A stretch of DNA of 64,000 bases from Aphrophora alni (taxonomy: Eukaryota; Arthropoda; Insecta; Hemiptera; Aphrophoridae), in the NCBI GenBank assembly GCA_963513935.1, contig OY740765.1, positions 122,207,362 through 122,271,361 on the forward strand, in the 5' to 3' direction. Shown piece after piece: positions 1-10,709 of the stretch. Every line of letters begins with the position of its first letter. Position 1 is the stretch's first letter. The notes under the pieces were generated by a model, which saw only the letters and a list, made by a program, of their open reading frames with translations, did no database searches and was not told the origin of the DNA. Made by a program: the position numbers and the translations under genes.

Positions 1-1
1 A

Positions 2-1169
2 ATAACTGAAGAACTATTAAAGTGCATTCCATTGACAGGTACTACAAAAGCAAATGATATTTATTCTGCAATTGAGCATTTGATAGCAGAATATGAACTC
101 AACTGGAATATACATAGCAGCACAACTACGGATGGCACTCCTGCCATGGCTGGCAAACATTCGGGCGTTGTAACTAAATTAAAACAGAAAACATCAGGGA
201 ATTTTGTGGGATTTCACTGTATAATTCATTAGGAATCATTGGCATCCAAACATATAAAAATGGACCATGTCATGCAACCTATAATTAAAAAAGTAAATTT
301 TATAAGGAGCAGAGGACTAAATCACTTCTTGTTCAGGCAGTTTTTACAAGATTTGGACGAAAACTTTTCTGATATCCTTTATTTAACCAAAGTTCGTTGG
401 CTCAGTCGAGGAGTAGTTTTAGAAAGTTTTTGCAATACGTGACCATATTCAAGCTTTCATGTTAGAAAAAGCATTGATTATGACAATAACTGGTGGGTTG
501 ATTGTGCCTTTTTGGTAGATATGAATAAACATTTGACTGATCTGAATTTAAAGTTACAGGGTAAAAATCTGATTGTCACTCAAATGTATTCATGTATTTG
601 AAACAAAGTTGAGGCTGTGGGAAAATCAGGTAAAAGATCAAACTTTGGATCATTTCCCTCATTTAAAATCATATGACACAGTGAATCAAAAAATGGATCA
701 ATATTCTCAACTTCTGCAAAATCTGATCACGGAATTCAACAATCGTTTTGAAGACTTCCACAAAATGAATGAAATGGAATTCCCAATTTTCAACAATCCA
801 TTCGATTTTGAAGACTCACAGGCACCATTTCATTTGCAAATGGAGTTGATAGATCTTCAATCGGACAGTATTTTGAAAGAAAAATTTTAAGAGATTAACG
901 CTCTTACATTTTATACACAATATTTCAAGAGTTTGGAAAACTACAAGGAATTAAAAAAGCATGCAGCTCTGTGCATGTTTGGTAGCACCTATTTATGTTA
1001 GCAGATGTTTTCCGTCATGAAAATAAATAAGAACAAACATCGCACAAGACTTACGAATGAACATCTCCAATCAATTCTTAAAATAATTACAACGAATATG
1101 ATACCTGACATCAATGAGCTTGTCAAAAAAAAGAGAAGTCAGGTATCTGGATCCTCGAGCTCAAAATAA
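2..1169 (+). pseudogene. hAT-superfamily transposase remnant (GTF2IRD2-like), 5' part outside the window
   Basis: Decayed DNA transposase of the hAT type, related to the transposase-derived part of GTF2IRD2-like proteins. The frame is already open at base 2, so the N-terminus lies off the left edge. Visible pieces are the TDGTPAMAGKHSG region, then after a stop at about 230 the catalytic-core segment with TKVRWLSRG (to about 440), then a frameshift, then 573-890. After another stop, the C-terminal dimerisation region (FGSTYLC, a stop, QMFSVMKINKNKHR, TRLTNEHL) runs to the terminal stop at 1167-1169. At least three in-frame stops and one frameshift make it non-functional. Family assignment rests on these conserved blocks. 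Confidence 0.82.
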
Positions 1170-1284
1170 TTACCCTCTTTTATAACTTTGATATGATTTT
1201 TAAAAACCGTATATTATACTATAAAATTAAATAACTGAAATGTTATAATAATTCAGTACATTTTTTTTTATTTGAATCTGGCCC

Positions 1285-1342
1285 ACCTACATATTCTAAA
1301 TTTAATATATGGCCCTCTGCAAAATTGAGTTTGACACCTCTG
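1285..1342 (+). mobile_element. right terminus of the hAT element
   Basis: After the transposase the sequence ends in TTGAGTTTGACACCTCTG at 1325-1342. Its reverse complement, starting CAGAGGTGTCAAACTCAA, is the typical hAT terminal inverted repeat. The following 8 bases, GTTTAGTG (1343-1350), would be the 8-bp target duplication expected for hAT. The left partner lies outside the window, so the duplication cannot be confirmed. Confidence 0.7.
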
Positions 1343-1348
1343 GTTTAG

Positions 1349-2037
1349 TGTTTATAGAAAGCCTACACACACAGGTAGATATATAACTACGGATTAACCC
1401 GCGTATAAAAGAGCAGCTCTTTCAATTCTATGGTTCACAGTGCCACAAGTTAATAAACTTATCTCTGTCTAAAGAATATTACGAAAAATAATTTCAAAAT
1501 ATTTATGATGCTGCAATTTTTAATGGTTATCTAAAAGATATAACAAAGAAAGCTAAATTTGAAAAATATAATTAATTATTGAGAAGTACTCTTGTGGGCA
1601 GTATGCCTGAGCAGAGATGGGTTAAGACTGCATTTACTCCTCCAATGTCAAATATTGTAAATCAATCACTAAGAAAATATGCAAATTTAAATGTAGTAAT
1701 GTCAGCCGAGAATAATATTTGTAAAATTTTGGGAAATCCAAAAGATAAAATTGACGAACAAGATAAATCAGGAATTTATTGTATAAAATTGTGAAATATG
1801 TCCGAAGAAATATATAGGCAAAACAAAACGAAATGTTATGATAAGAGCAAAAGAACCCTTTGCCCACCTCAAATATAATAGGTGTGATAAATCAGCCCTG
1901 GCGAAACATTGTGTAGAGGAAAAACATTATTTTAAAAAGGAAAACTCTATGTTGTTGAAAAGTGCTACTAAATTAAAATTAATTGATGCACGAGAAACTT
2001 TTTATATTAACAAGTACAGTAATGTAGCTGTAAATAA
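1349..2037 (+). pseudogene. Penelope-like element: end of reverse transcriptase plus GIY-YIG endonuclease, decayed
   Basis: Remnant of a Penelope-like retroelement. It begins with the conserved VYRKPTHTGRYITT block of the reverse transcriptase end (about 1349-1395), passes several stops and frameshifts, then opens at about 1600-1788 with RWVKTAFTPPMSN, LGNPKDKI and SGIYCIK. After a frameshift at about 1788-1790 it continues with CEICPKKYIGKTKRNV and an alternating charged segment to the stop at 2038. GIYCIK and YIGKT are the two halves of the GIY-YIG nuclease motif that most insect Penelope elements carry at the C-terminus. It is broken by the frameshift and by upstream stops. The 5' part was displaced or lost where the hAT element sits. 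Confidence 0.8.
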
Positions 2038-2039
2038 TT

Positions 2040-3184
2040 AATTAGGACCGATACAAAATTCAATAATAAATTAAAATATAAAATGTAGTGTTAGATATAA
2101 GCTTAGTTAAGAATATTGTATTAGTTAGATGTTAACTTTTAATTTTTTTAGAATTACGCGAGGCACTTGTTAACGCCTTAATATTAGAAAGTAGGTTTAG
2201 ACCACGACCCTTTAGTTTTGTATAAATAAGGGGATTGACTCAGTGCTAGTTTAGTTATTGTAGCTCATCTATCACTGAGGATGGCGACTTTGTCGTTGAC
2301 ACGCGTTTGATTAAGTAAACGTAATTTTTGTGAGATTTTGTGTTCGAGTTTTTTTCTATCTAATATTATCTCACAATTCAAGCTCAATATCTATTTATTA
2401 TTTATTTTAATTATACATTAATAAAAGCTTTGTACAAGACTAAAAATAAACTTTAATTGTGATATAAGTTAGGGTTACATAATAGACTGGAACTACATTT
2501 GTATTCCAATATGTATCATACTAGACTATTTTATCCGCCACGAATCATGTCCGTTGGGTAAAAGCCAATAAGGGAGCAAGAGTAATGCACGGTAGTCAAT
2601 TCAAACCGCTCCCTGCACGAGGCTAAAACCTGAGTGAGGCTTTCGACAACTTGCAATGCTAATAGGGTTACATAAATAAGTAGTTATATTACATTTGTGT
2701 AACTTTTAATGAGTTTAACGATAGTTATTATGTTTTATTAATTAATTTTATTTTTTTTTTATTTTTTGCTTTAACGGGTCATAATAATTTCTTCTGTAAT
2801 AATAGTAATAATCCAGTATAAAAATAAATGATAGTTTTTAAATGAACTTTCCTGCAATTTAAGATGAAAGGTGTCGATTACATTTATTTGGTTGGAAATA
2901 TATTTTTTTCGTTGAAAAAGTTCTGATGATTTGTTTGCAAGGAAGGAAAGCAGTTACGGATGTATTTAAAAAAATGTTTCGTAAAAACTGTGATTCAAAA
3001 TGAAATGCAGTATGTGTGATTTTTCCGAGAGCCTTATATCAACGTAAATGTAGAAGAATCGCGGTGTCAAGCGTTGTTAAATAAAGGAAACAAGTTGGTA
3101 AACCAACACTTGGTCCCTATTGGTTTCTTCAAGGTCAGGGTGTCCATTAGCTCCTCCCTCAACGGAGTTGACTCAGTGCGATAT
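2040..3184. other. no gene seen; AT-rich DNA with dispersed-repeat fragments
   Basis: Apart from the Penelope 3' end at 2215-2325, no supportable coding exon is visible. A piece at about 2460-2530 (GGGTTACATAATAGACTGG and onward) is related to the 42-bp tandem repeat that starts at 3203. A GC-richer stretch at 2520-2650 looks like part of an interspersed repeat but has no recognised family. Confidence 0.5.
2215..2325 (+). repeat. 3' non-coding end of the Penelope-like element with two stem-loops
   Basis: The element's 3' region contains CACTGAGGATGGCGAC, an apical TTT loop closed by GCGAC/GTCGT (2284-2296, last pair a wobble), then ACGCG. A second hairpin follows, CGTTT at 2304-2308 pairing with AAACG at 2317-2321. 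Penelope terminal repeats are known to carry hammerhead ribozyme-like motifs. The CTGAGGA and GACAC boxes resemble, but do not exactly match, the hammerhead core boxes CUGAUGA and GAAAC. Confidence 0.45.
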
Positions 3185-3202
3185 GTATAGAAATACATTT
3201 TT

Positions 3203-3370
3203 TTATTGCGATTTAAAGCTACATAATAGACTAGAAATACATTTGTATTACGATATAAGACTACATAATAGACTAGAAATACATTTGTATTGTGATATAA
3301 GGCTACATACTAGACTAGAAATACATTTGAATTGCGATATAAGGCTACACATTAGACTAGAAATATATTG
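3203..3370. repeat. 42-bp minisatellite, about four copies
   Basis: Four tandem copies of a 42-bp unit built around GACTAGAAATACATTTG and a following GCGATATAAGGCTACA. Because 42 is divisible by three, the array reads open in one plus frame as a repeated 14-residue unit (RLEIH...DIRLH). This is most simply explained by the repeat length and not by coding. A degenerate relative lies at about 2455-2515. Confidence 0.75.
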
Positions 3371-3633
3371 CAATAGTTACTTTATGTTCTTCAAATTACA
3401 AGTAAGAAGAGTTCCAATGTCTTATTTCAGTAAAGTTCATTAAATAAAACTATGAATGTTTGTTTGACTGTGTAATAAACATCAGTACTTTGTGTTACGT
3501 TATTTATTTACACATATGTAATGTCAATAAATATTATATTTATAATATTTTATTTGAGTGAATGTTTTTCAGTTTCACAACATTAAAAGTTCGTAATTTC
3601 CTTCTTCTTTTTCCCTTTTGCTCTGCTGGTATT

Positions 3634-3768
3634 CATTATTTATTTATATTTTTATACTTCTATAGCCACCCTTTGTCTATCAGGGACAGATATTTCGGCG
3701 AGTGGCGAAACAGTACCGCTGTTAAATGAAGGCCTGCTATAGAAGTTTAAAATGGATAAATAATAAAT
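3634..3768. repeat. small inverted-repeat (MITE-like) element
   Basis: Two arms of about 35 bases, 3634-3668 and 3731-3768, are imperfect reverse complements sharing ACTTCTATAGC and an AT-rich outer part, separated by about 60 bases. This is the form of a short non-autonomous foldback element. It lies just downstream of the last exon of the minus-strand gene, and an AATAAA on the minus strand in its left arm could serve as a poly(A) signal. Confidence 0.45.
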
Positions 3769-3809
3769 ACAAGTTCTTCCAGTATTAATAAGAATTCAGA
3801 ACAGGTGCT

Positions 3810-3945
3810 TCAGTATACTGTATAATCAGCCCTTCCTGTATGAGCTGAATTTTTGAAAGAAAGTAAGAAAGATACGACTGCCATGATAAAGATGATAGTG
3901 ATACAAAGAGCAATAGGAGTTCCAAAAGTGTGGTCGTCATCAGTT
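3810..3945 (-). CDS. last coding exon of the inferred gene: transmembrane segment and C-terminus
   Basis: A minus-strand acceptor, TGTTGTATGTTCCAG, ends at 3946. The exon then contributes 1 base plus 44 codons to a TGA at 3812-3810. The encoded segment starts TDDDHTFGTP, followed by about 22 hydrophobic residues (IALCITIIFIMAVVSFLLSF) and a 15-residue tail ending ADYTVY. That is a single-pass anchor with a short C-terminal tail. It joins in phase to exon 9785-9894, giving ...DDYRN-P-TDDDHTFG.... It would also join in phase to the small upstream reading frame at 4190-4451. No family is recognised. Confidence 0.5.
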
Positions 3946-4157
3946 CTGGAACATACAACAATAATATAATGATAATAAGAGAAGAGTACTAAAGAATACA
4001 AATTAAAGATAACTTCTCAGCTAAACAAAAACACAATAATTCTTTAAAATAAAACAAAGAAATCGCCTCGATTATGCCCAAAAACGCTTTTTTCGTAGTC
4101 ACATGACATTCCGAGAAGATGCAGACTTTTGAAATAAATTCAGAAGGTTTATACAAT

Positions 4158-4451
4158 TCAATAGTTGAATTCCTCAATTAAATTAAACCTACACTGGCAG
4201 GCTGATCTGCTATATTTACACAGATAAGTCCAGTCTTTACCATTTAACATGTCTTTCACCTCTAACGCACTTGTCTTTAAAATCTTCAAACGAATTTCTT
4301 TTAAATAGGGCACATGCCAATAAAATACATTATATATGAATTCCCTTCTCTTTATTTCGCAATGAAGACATTTTCGAAGCACACTTATAAATAAGTTCAG
4401 CTCTTGCTTTGAACTTTCAGTTAATTGAACGTCCTTTACACTACTTTCCAT
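4158..4451 (-). CDS. possible alternative first exon or small ORF within the last intron
   Basis: Open frame of 97 codons from an ATG at 4451, with an in-frame TAA three codons upstream, to a stop at 4158-4160. The peptide is hydrophilic with scattered cysteines (VLRKCLHCEIKRREF, CKYSRSACQCR). An AG|GTTTAA donor at 4189/4188 would leave two bases and join in phase to the acceptor at 3946. That would give a 132-residue product ending in the same transmembrane segment as the long transcript. Without splicing it is only a short ORF of unknown nature. Nothing in it matches a family I know. Confidence 0.25.
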   Translation of the reverse strand: MESSVKDVQLTESSKQELNLFISVLRKCLHCEIKRREFIYNVFYWHVPYLKEIRLKILKTSALEVKDMLNGKDWTYLCKYSRSACQCRFNLIEEFNY

Positions 4452-4469
4452 ACAGTTCACATCTTAACT

Positions 4470-5235
4470 GAGCTCCTGTACAACAAATGACACCGACTGC
4501 TTTCAACTTCGGATTTATATTTACTTATCAAACTACGGTTTAATTTACTAATAACCTTAATATTTCAATCACACAATTTTCTTTATCACTCTAAATTAAA
4601 TCACGCACATTCTTCCAACCGTTATAGAACATTAGTTTGATAAAATTTCTTTTGGTATGTGATTTGGGGTGGGTGGGGGTGGGTTTATTGCTTAAATTGG
4701 TTCTTAGGTTGGAAATTAATGTAGCCTATTGTTAATAACAATTAATTTAAAATAAAATGGTCAAGCGTGCGCTAAAACCACACGACTTACATTCGTAGGC
4801 ATATGGGACAGTTATAAAGTCCAAGTCTTTTAAGCGCTTGTTTAAATTGTACAGACAGAAATTATATGTGTCCTTGATTTAATCTACGGACCCTAAGAAA
4901 AGAGAAATGAATGTAAATGCAATATATCTTTTAATGGCTCTTGAATTGTTTGCTTCACGTCAGAAAAACTGCTTATAAAAATGATACCCTACTCATTTCT
5001 CATTGTGTGATTAAATTAATTTGTATTCGTCATATAAAAATAATAATAATAATAAATGGTTTCGCAATGCAATTTAATTTTAAATTAAATTTTTTTTTCA
5101 TTTTAGACGGGGAAGGGGAAAAATGATATCTGACGCTTTAAATTAGGCCTAGTGCTAACATATTAATTTTGTTGCTCAAATAAAGATACAAATTCGTATC
5201 AGAATAACTTCTAGTTTTATTTTATATCCTACACG
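4470..5235. other. no gene seen
   Basis: AT-rich, with G-rich GGGGTGGGTGGGGGTGGG at about 4665-4684 as the only compositional oddity. Short reading frames here lack splice or start context. Confidence 0.5.

Positions 5236-5236
<1 letters not shown>

Positions 5237-5278
<42 letters not shown>
5237..5278. repeat. (TA)n microsatellite
   Basis: About 20 uninterrupted TA dinucleotides, followed by a short secondary TA run near 5305-5320. Confidence 0.95.
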
Positions 5279-5280
<2 letters not shown>

Positions 5281-5454
5281 AAAAATAAATAAATTTTATA
5301 TAAATATATATATATATTTTTTAATTTTACCGTGGCGGGACGGTAGAGAGAAGAGAAAACTTTAACTGTCAATTTAAAAAATTAATAATATTTTAAACTT
5401 TCAGTAAATGTAATACAATTATTAATTATATTTTGCATTGATTATTAGTGTGAC

Positions 5455-5655
5455 TTGATTAGATTTTTAGTTTTAATATATATATGGGTATGTGAGAAGG
5501 TTTGTGCGATATTTTTGCATTGATTTTAGTTTAACTATGTACGTGATTTGAAAAAGTTAGTGCAATATTTTTCGTAGATTTTTAGTTTTAATATGTATTG
5601 GTATGTAGGAAAGTTTGTGCTATAGTATTGCATTGATTATTAGTTTGACAAGTAC
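5455..5655. repeat. degenerate ~60-bp tandem repeat, first array
   Basis: Alternating units built on TATATGGGTATGTGAGAA, TTTGTGC, ATATTTTTGCATTGATT and TTAGTTTGAC. The same repeat recurs at 7430-7680 in the same orientation, 2 kb away. It is AT-rich and non-coding. Confidence 0.7.
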
Positions 5656-5659
5656 TTGG

Positions 5660-7420
5660 TAGTATTTTTCATGTTTTGTTAAATAATTTTAAAAAAAATT
5701 AAACTAATCAGAATGAATAAAAAAGGATGACATAGTCGTGCCTAAGGTGTGGATCTTTATCACAAATGGTGCCTACTCATCGTGGCTAATCACAGTATTA
5801 ACTAAACCTAATACAAGACATTTAAACACCTAGACACTTCGGTCCTCCCCAAGTAGTTAACATAATAATCGTAATATTTGAGTTTAGCGACTGAAAAATG
5901 AGTCGTGTGAGAAGTTTTTTTTCGAAATGTCTTCTTGTGCTCGTTTTATAACTTTATAATAAAATTTAACAAGTATAATGTCAAAGCGTGTATTAGAAAC
6001 ATATTTTTTTTAATTAATGGCACAATTGAAAAGTATACTAATAATTATAATAGAATTAGTTGTAAAATAGAATAAAAAGTTATTGACTAGTAGCACTACC
6101 TAGTAGCGCAATTTAGAAGGATGAGAGTAGGGCAAGTCGGTAAAAAATGAAGCAGATTGCCGTGCCTACCAGGGGAATCTATGTCGGTTTGGGGCTGGAC
6201 ATCTAAGTTTTTCTAAACCAAGAAAAATAAGTGTAGTGTTTAAAATTATATTGTAAAATATTCCAAGTCTTTTTTACTAGTGACAGGACACTAATAGTAA
6301 AGTTTAAATATAAAGGCCCACCCGAAATTAAGTAGACCTATACTAATTTATTTTTAAAATTCACTTCTACAGTAACTCTAATATGAACAGGTAAGCAAGT
6401 ATGCAACATTTCAAGATCTAATCTTTAACACTTAGGGCACTTCTTAACTATTACCTTTTATTATTTATCCCTATGACTGAGTATGAATTGTTAATTTATG
6501 GTCTATAGATATTGTACGATGTCTCTAGCTTGACAATGGTTTTTCCAGAATGTTTTATTAAATAACAGAAATACTCGGGCTCAATATAAGTTGAACGAGG
6601 GTAATTATTTGTTTGATTAAACAACTTCATTTTAAGTTGGACGTAATTGTTTGTACAGTTATTTTTGGGAATCTAATTTTCTTGCGTTCTTATGAGTTGC
6701 GGTGCAATCATACAACAGACATGAAAACATTACATGTTTGATTTACAATTATTACGGAATAAATTATTTATATTAACTTTCAATATGAAATAAACTGTAC
6801 ATATTTACCTTGTAAGAATTATGGATATTGATTGGGGGTCCACAAGATAAGATTTCCCGAATCACTACAGCTTGGCTGTGATAGGATTTATCTGACTCAG
6901 TGTTTTAAATAGGCTAAGTGCAGAGACGAGATGAATTTGTGTAGTTTTATTCTTATTTCATTTGAATAAATTTTTAATATTGTTTTAATTTACAAATATT
7001 TCAAGACTTAACTAAATTGCATTAACCTTAGAACATCAATAATTACCTAACATACTAGAATTTACTGAATTTATTATTATTAAAAATATTCAGATTTTCG
7101 CCGTGTTTTCCATACAACTCACTCCACATTTAATTAAACAAAACATCCATTTTGTTTTAAATATAATTGCTTACTTACTCTAACATAATGAAGTATTTTC
7201 ATATTACTTAAAGCTATGCAATTTTAATTTCTATATAATATTTAAATAAATTTTGAATCACTTTTAGATTTTTCTTGCTCCTTTAAAATTGCATGGAAGG
7301 ATCCTTATCCCAAACGAGTTTCGAATTTTTAAAACCTAATGTTTGTTACAAATAGTTCATATAAAGATTATATCAGTTATTGTTAATGTAATTTGTTGTA
7401 ATGACTTTAGTTAGATTTTA
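5660..7420. other. no gene seen; AT-rich
   Basis: I find no exon, terminal repeat or recognisable mobile-element block. Two similar phrases, CGTGCCTAAGGTGTGGATC near 5738 and CCGTGCCTACCAGGGGAATC near 6160, suggest diverged dispersed repeats. Confidence 0.45.
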
Positions 7421-7429
7421 AGTTTATTT

Positions 7430-7680
7430 TAATTTTAGTTTTATTACATATGGGTATGTGAGAAAGTTAGTGCAATATTTTTCGTAGATTTTTGTTTTAA
7501 TATATATGGGTATGTGAGAAAGTTTGTGCAATATTTTTGCATTGATTTTAGTTTGACTATGTAGCCTATATGAGTTTGAGAAAGTTAGTGAAATATTTTT
7601 TGTAGATTTTTGTTTTAATATATATATGGGTATGTGAGAAAGTTTGTGCAATATTTTTGCATTGGTTACTAGTTTGAGTC
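7430..7680. repeat. degenerate ~60-bp tandem repeat, second array
   Basis: Four to five units of the family seen at 5455-5655 (TATGGGTATGTGAGAAAGTT followed by TGTGCAATATTTTTGCATTG). The minus strand reads open over part of the array, producing a repetitive peptide that I regard as a by-product of the repeat. Confidence 0.75.
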
Positions 7681-7749
7681 TGAAAACGTTATAAAACAAA
7701 TAAAAACCGTCTAACGCGCACAGCACGCGGCTGCGGCGCATGCGCCAGT

Positions 7750-8205
7750 CATGCGGTAACGCGAACCCATAAGATTTCCCCCTACCAAAAAGTGCCCAAC
7801 GCGGCTAAAGAAGTTTTCACTTCAAAAATTCAACTCCATAGTTTTTGGCCCTAAACCACCTCAAGTTTTTAGTTACCGCTATATTTTTTCTATATTTGAG
7901 ACAACGCAAAGAATATAAATGCAAAGCTTGAAATGTATAGGATTTATCGTCTTGTCTGTGTAGACCGGTTGTGACCGATGGAGACGCACGTGAAATTATA
8001 AGGGTCTTTGGTTTTATTTAAAAAATTAAATCTCCTAACAATATTCTACGAATAGCTTCTACGAAAAAAAATCGAGTTGTAAACAATTTGTTTTGATAAC
8101 TAAATTAACATTTTTTTCTTGATGAATAATTTTGATTGGTTTTATTTAGTTTTGGTAATATGGGTGAGTGAGCAAATTTTGTGGAATGTTGTGGAACAGT
8201 TTATT
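7750..8205. other. no gene seen
   Basis: Unassigned sequence; the short GC-rich patch at 7715-7755 is the only compositional change. Confidence 0.4.
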
Positions 8206-8214
8206 TTAAATAAT

Positions 8215-8372
8215 ACAAGGGGAAAAGCTGAAAATAAGATACAAGGGGACACGATGAACATAATTTAGTATTCACTCTTAATTTTAATGACACAAGGGGA
8301 CACGATAAACATAATAATTTAGTATTCACTCTTAATTTTAATGACACAAGGGGACACGATGAACATAATTTA
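8215..8372. repeat. ~52-bp minisatellite, about three copies
   Basis: Units begin ACAAGGGGACACGATGAACA, followed by a TTTAGTATTCACTCTTAATT segment. The first copy is diverged (ACAAGGGGAAAAGCTG) and the last is cut short. Spacings are 51 and 54 bases. Confidence 0.8.
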
Positions 8373-8399
8373 TTAAACACTGTGAGTTCCAATTTACAC

Positions 8400-9775
8400 C
8401 AATATTCTTTATAACTTAATATAAAAATATTTCTTACAGAGCAGAAGTATCGGATAAAACCAAGTCATTATCTTCCTCGCTATTCTCTTCTGTATTTGTT
8501 ACTTCACTTTTGCTAATAACAAAGTATTACAGTAAAAATAGGGTATCAATATACAATTTACAGCCTTTTTCTTTCATTCTAAAATGGAGTTTTCGCGATT
8601 CAGACAGGAAAAGGATTTAGATTTTAGTGAAAATTGTTATTGATGTCATTTAATTTAAAATACAATTATATTATATCCTTACGTTTTGGATATACTACAC
8701 GAATTTATTGTTTCTAGGACCAGGGCTTTAAGTTTGATGTTTATGAAAGAAGCAGGATATTTGATTATACAGAGTGAAAAAAAGTAATCCAACTCCTAGA
8801 TAATTTTTGAACGAGTAGAGATGAAACTTTTAACCTTCGTAAGCATCGTACGATAAGTCCTTTCATTTTTATGGGGTAAACATGTTTTTGCCCATTTTTA
8901 AGGGGGACTTTAATATTATTACCATCTTACGCAACCCCCATCTTATGACATATCATTTTGAAGGGAATCAAAAAAGAAAGCTTTTAATGGCGAGAAAAAG
9001 TTTCTACGATATCTCTAATCGGAATCATGGGGGCTATAAGTCAAACTTTGAGAGTTTTCTAATTGTCATATATATTAATGACAAAAAAACCTAAAATACC
9101 AATTAATTGTTTTAACAACTAACTTATTTAACTAAATGAACACACATTTAATATTTTCCTTATATTAGCAAACAGGTCCCAATTTTTGAATGGGGGAATA
9201 ATAGAGAAATTTTGTTTACCCATCTCGTCACATGTCATTTTAAAGGGAATTTTGAGGAAACAGAAACGTATAGAATACGTTCCCATGACTGCCTTGATTG
9301 AATGAAACTAACCCAACAAGAAAGAATGCACAAATAAAACCTCTCATTTGGGTCCTTAGAAGCTATATTGTAGCAAAATTTGATCAAAATCGTTAGAGCT
9401 GATTTTGAGAAAATAGAAATTTATTGTTTTCGTGATAGCTTCTACAAATTTTAAGGTAAAAAACAGAATCCTTGAGATATGGTCAAAATGTGAACTCATA
9501 CCAAATTTGTTTAGGATTCGAAAAACTGCAAAGACATCGTTCTAAGGCGATCGTAAGGAATTATTTACTAATAAAAGATAGAAAATTCTTAACGTCGCTA
9601 GTGACTCGAGTCACCTCCCTCACAAAAATTCTGGACAATAAAAATAAATATATGTGAATAAACTCGGCTTTTGTGAAATATTTTTTTAAACATTTATTTT
9701 CTTCTAATTTCATTAAAGTTAAGATGTGTAATGCAACTTATGAGACATTCTCTATAGCCTATTACATTGAATAGT
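8400..9775. other. no gene seen; internally repeated diverged element
   Basis: Two similar blocks, around 8925-8985 (CTTATGACATATCATTTTGA) and 9218-9275 (CACATGTCATTTTAAAGGGA), indicate an old duplicated or dispersed element. No coding block is recognised. Confidence 0.4.
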
Positions 9776-9784
9776 CACACTTAC

Positions 9785-9894
9785 GGATTTCTATAATCAT
9801 CAACACCCATTTCGGTCATCAGTTGGAGTTCTGGAGTTGGAAGCACTATTTCTTCATTATCCAATTCAATGGAAATAAACTCTACATTCACCGG
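9785..9894 (-). CDS. internal exon of the inferred minus-strand gene
   Basis: Clean internal exon. The acceptor is GGATATTACAG ending at 9895 and the donor is GTAAGTGT from 9784. The only open frame starts in phase 0 and gives PVNVEFISIELDNEEIVLPT, then PELQLMTEMGVDDYRN plus two bases. The other two frames hit stops. The segment is acidic and carries no recognised domain. Its end phase matches the last exon at 3810-3945. The following (5') exon is less certain because a phase-0 end is needed; 10610-10709 provides one. Confidence 0.6.
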
Positions 9895-10221
9895 CTGTAA
9901 TATCCTGATAACATAGAACAACTTGTTAGTTATGATAGATGTAGTTCAGTCCCTATCGACATCACTTCAGACTAAAGCGCCGCTAAAATTTTAGACTGTA
10001 TACAGTGTCACCACGAAAACACTAGTTACCGGAATAATTGCAAGACTTGTCTCGATTAAATCTCATACTGTAAATGATAACCAATTGTTTTAAATTTTGT
10101 GTGATAGACTGTTTATGTCCGTATCAAAAACAATGTGTAGTCCGTGAACAATAGAAATGGCGACGCCGAGCAACTTTGGATTACAAAGAGATAGGATGCT
10201 GAAATTTTGTCTATTTGTAGA

Positions 10222-10378
10222 TAATAACAAACCGCTCGGTCATCATCGCCTTATAAAAAAAGAAAGAATAAAAAGTAAAGACTTCTGCCCCGGTCAGAAA
10301 AGAACTAGAGGCGGTCGAGAGAGACCCAATAGGAAAGATGAAAGAAAGGGGTCTAACCCAAGACTACACGGATAAAGG
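10222..10378 (-). repeat. copy of a ~240-bp interspersed repeat family
   Basis: Recognised by CTCGGTCATCATCGCCTTAT, a purine-rich centre and GGTCTAACCCAAGACTA. Orientation is opposite to the most complete copy at 41640-41892. Other copies lie at 27.9, 31.3, 32.9, 33.1, 35.0/35.5, 36.3, 41.6 and 56.2 kb. Confidence 0.65.
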
Positions 10379-10609
10379 TATAGGATCTTTTTGGATCGAA
10401 TTGGATTTCCTAACCCGTATTCACTACAATGTTTTTATACGGAGTCATGTAAATAGATATATAATTTTTACAATTTTAAGTTACATCCTCTGAGAGCGAC
10501 GTTTTAGGTTTGGAAAATTGGACTGAATACAAAAATGTAGTATGTTTAACCAATCAATGTAAACCCAATGGCTATTCTGGTTTTAAAATTTATCATATGG
10601 TTACTATAC

Positions 10610-10709
10610 TTTTTGAACTTTTTCTTCTTCCTTAGTGATGCCAATACTGCAGCGATGAGGAAACGCCTGGATTACTTTGTTAAATATTTCTCCATCTTCT
10701 TCAGGTAAA
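10610..10709 (-). CDS. candidate internal exon bridging the reading phase (weak splice sites)
   Basis: Exactly 1 base plus 33 codons, LPEEDGEIFNK through CSIGITKEEEKVQK, lie between a weak acceptor (CCAACAG ending at 10710) and a weak donor (GTATAG from 10609). Entry and exit phases are just what is required to connect the 17308-17424 (or 11047-11106) exon to 9785-9894. Against it, the acceptor has no pyrimidine tract, and the plus strand of the same DNA has its own exon-like signals (CTTCTTCCTTAG at 10636, CAG|GTAAAC at 10704) with an open frame. Confidence 0.3.

Noticed and set aside
10637..10704. Plus-strand exon-like segment with strong pyrimidine tract and CAG|GTAAAC
   Set aside because: It has an open frame (DANTAAMRKRLDYFVKYF), but no other plus-strand exon was found to join it. 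The pyrimidine tract is the complement of a Glu/Lys-rich minus-strand reading, so it is kept only as a caveat on the minus exon.
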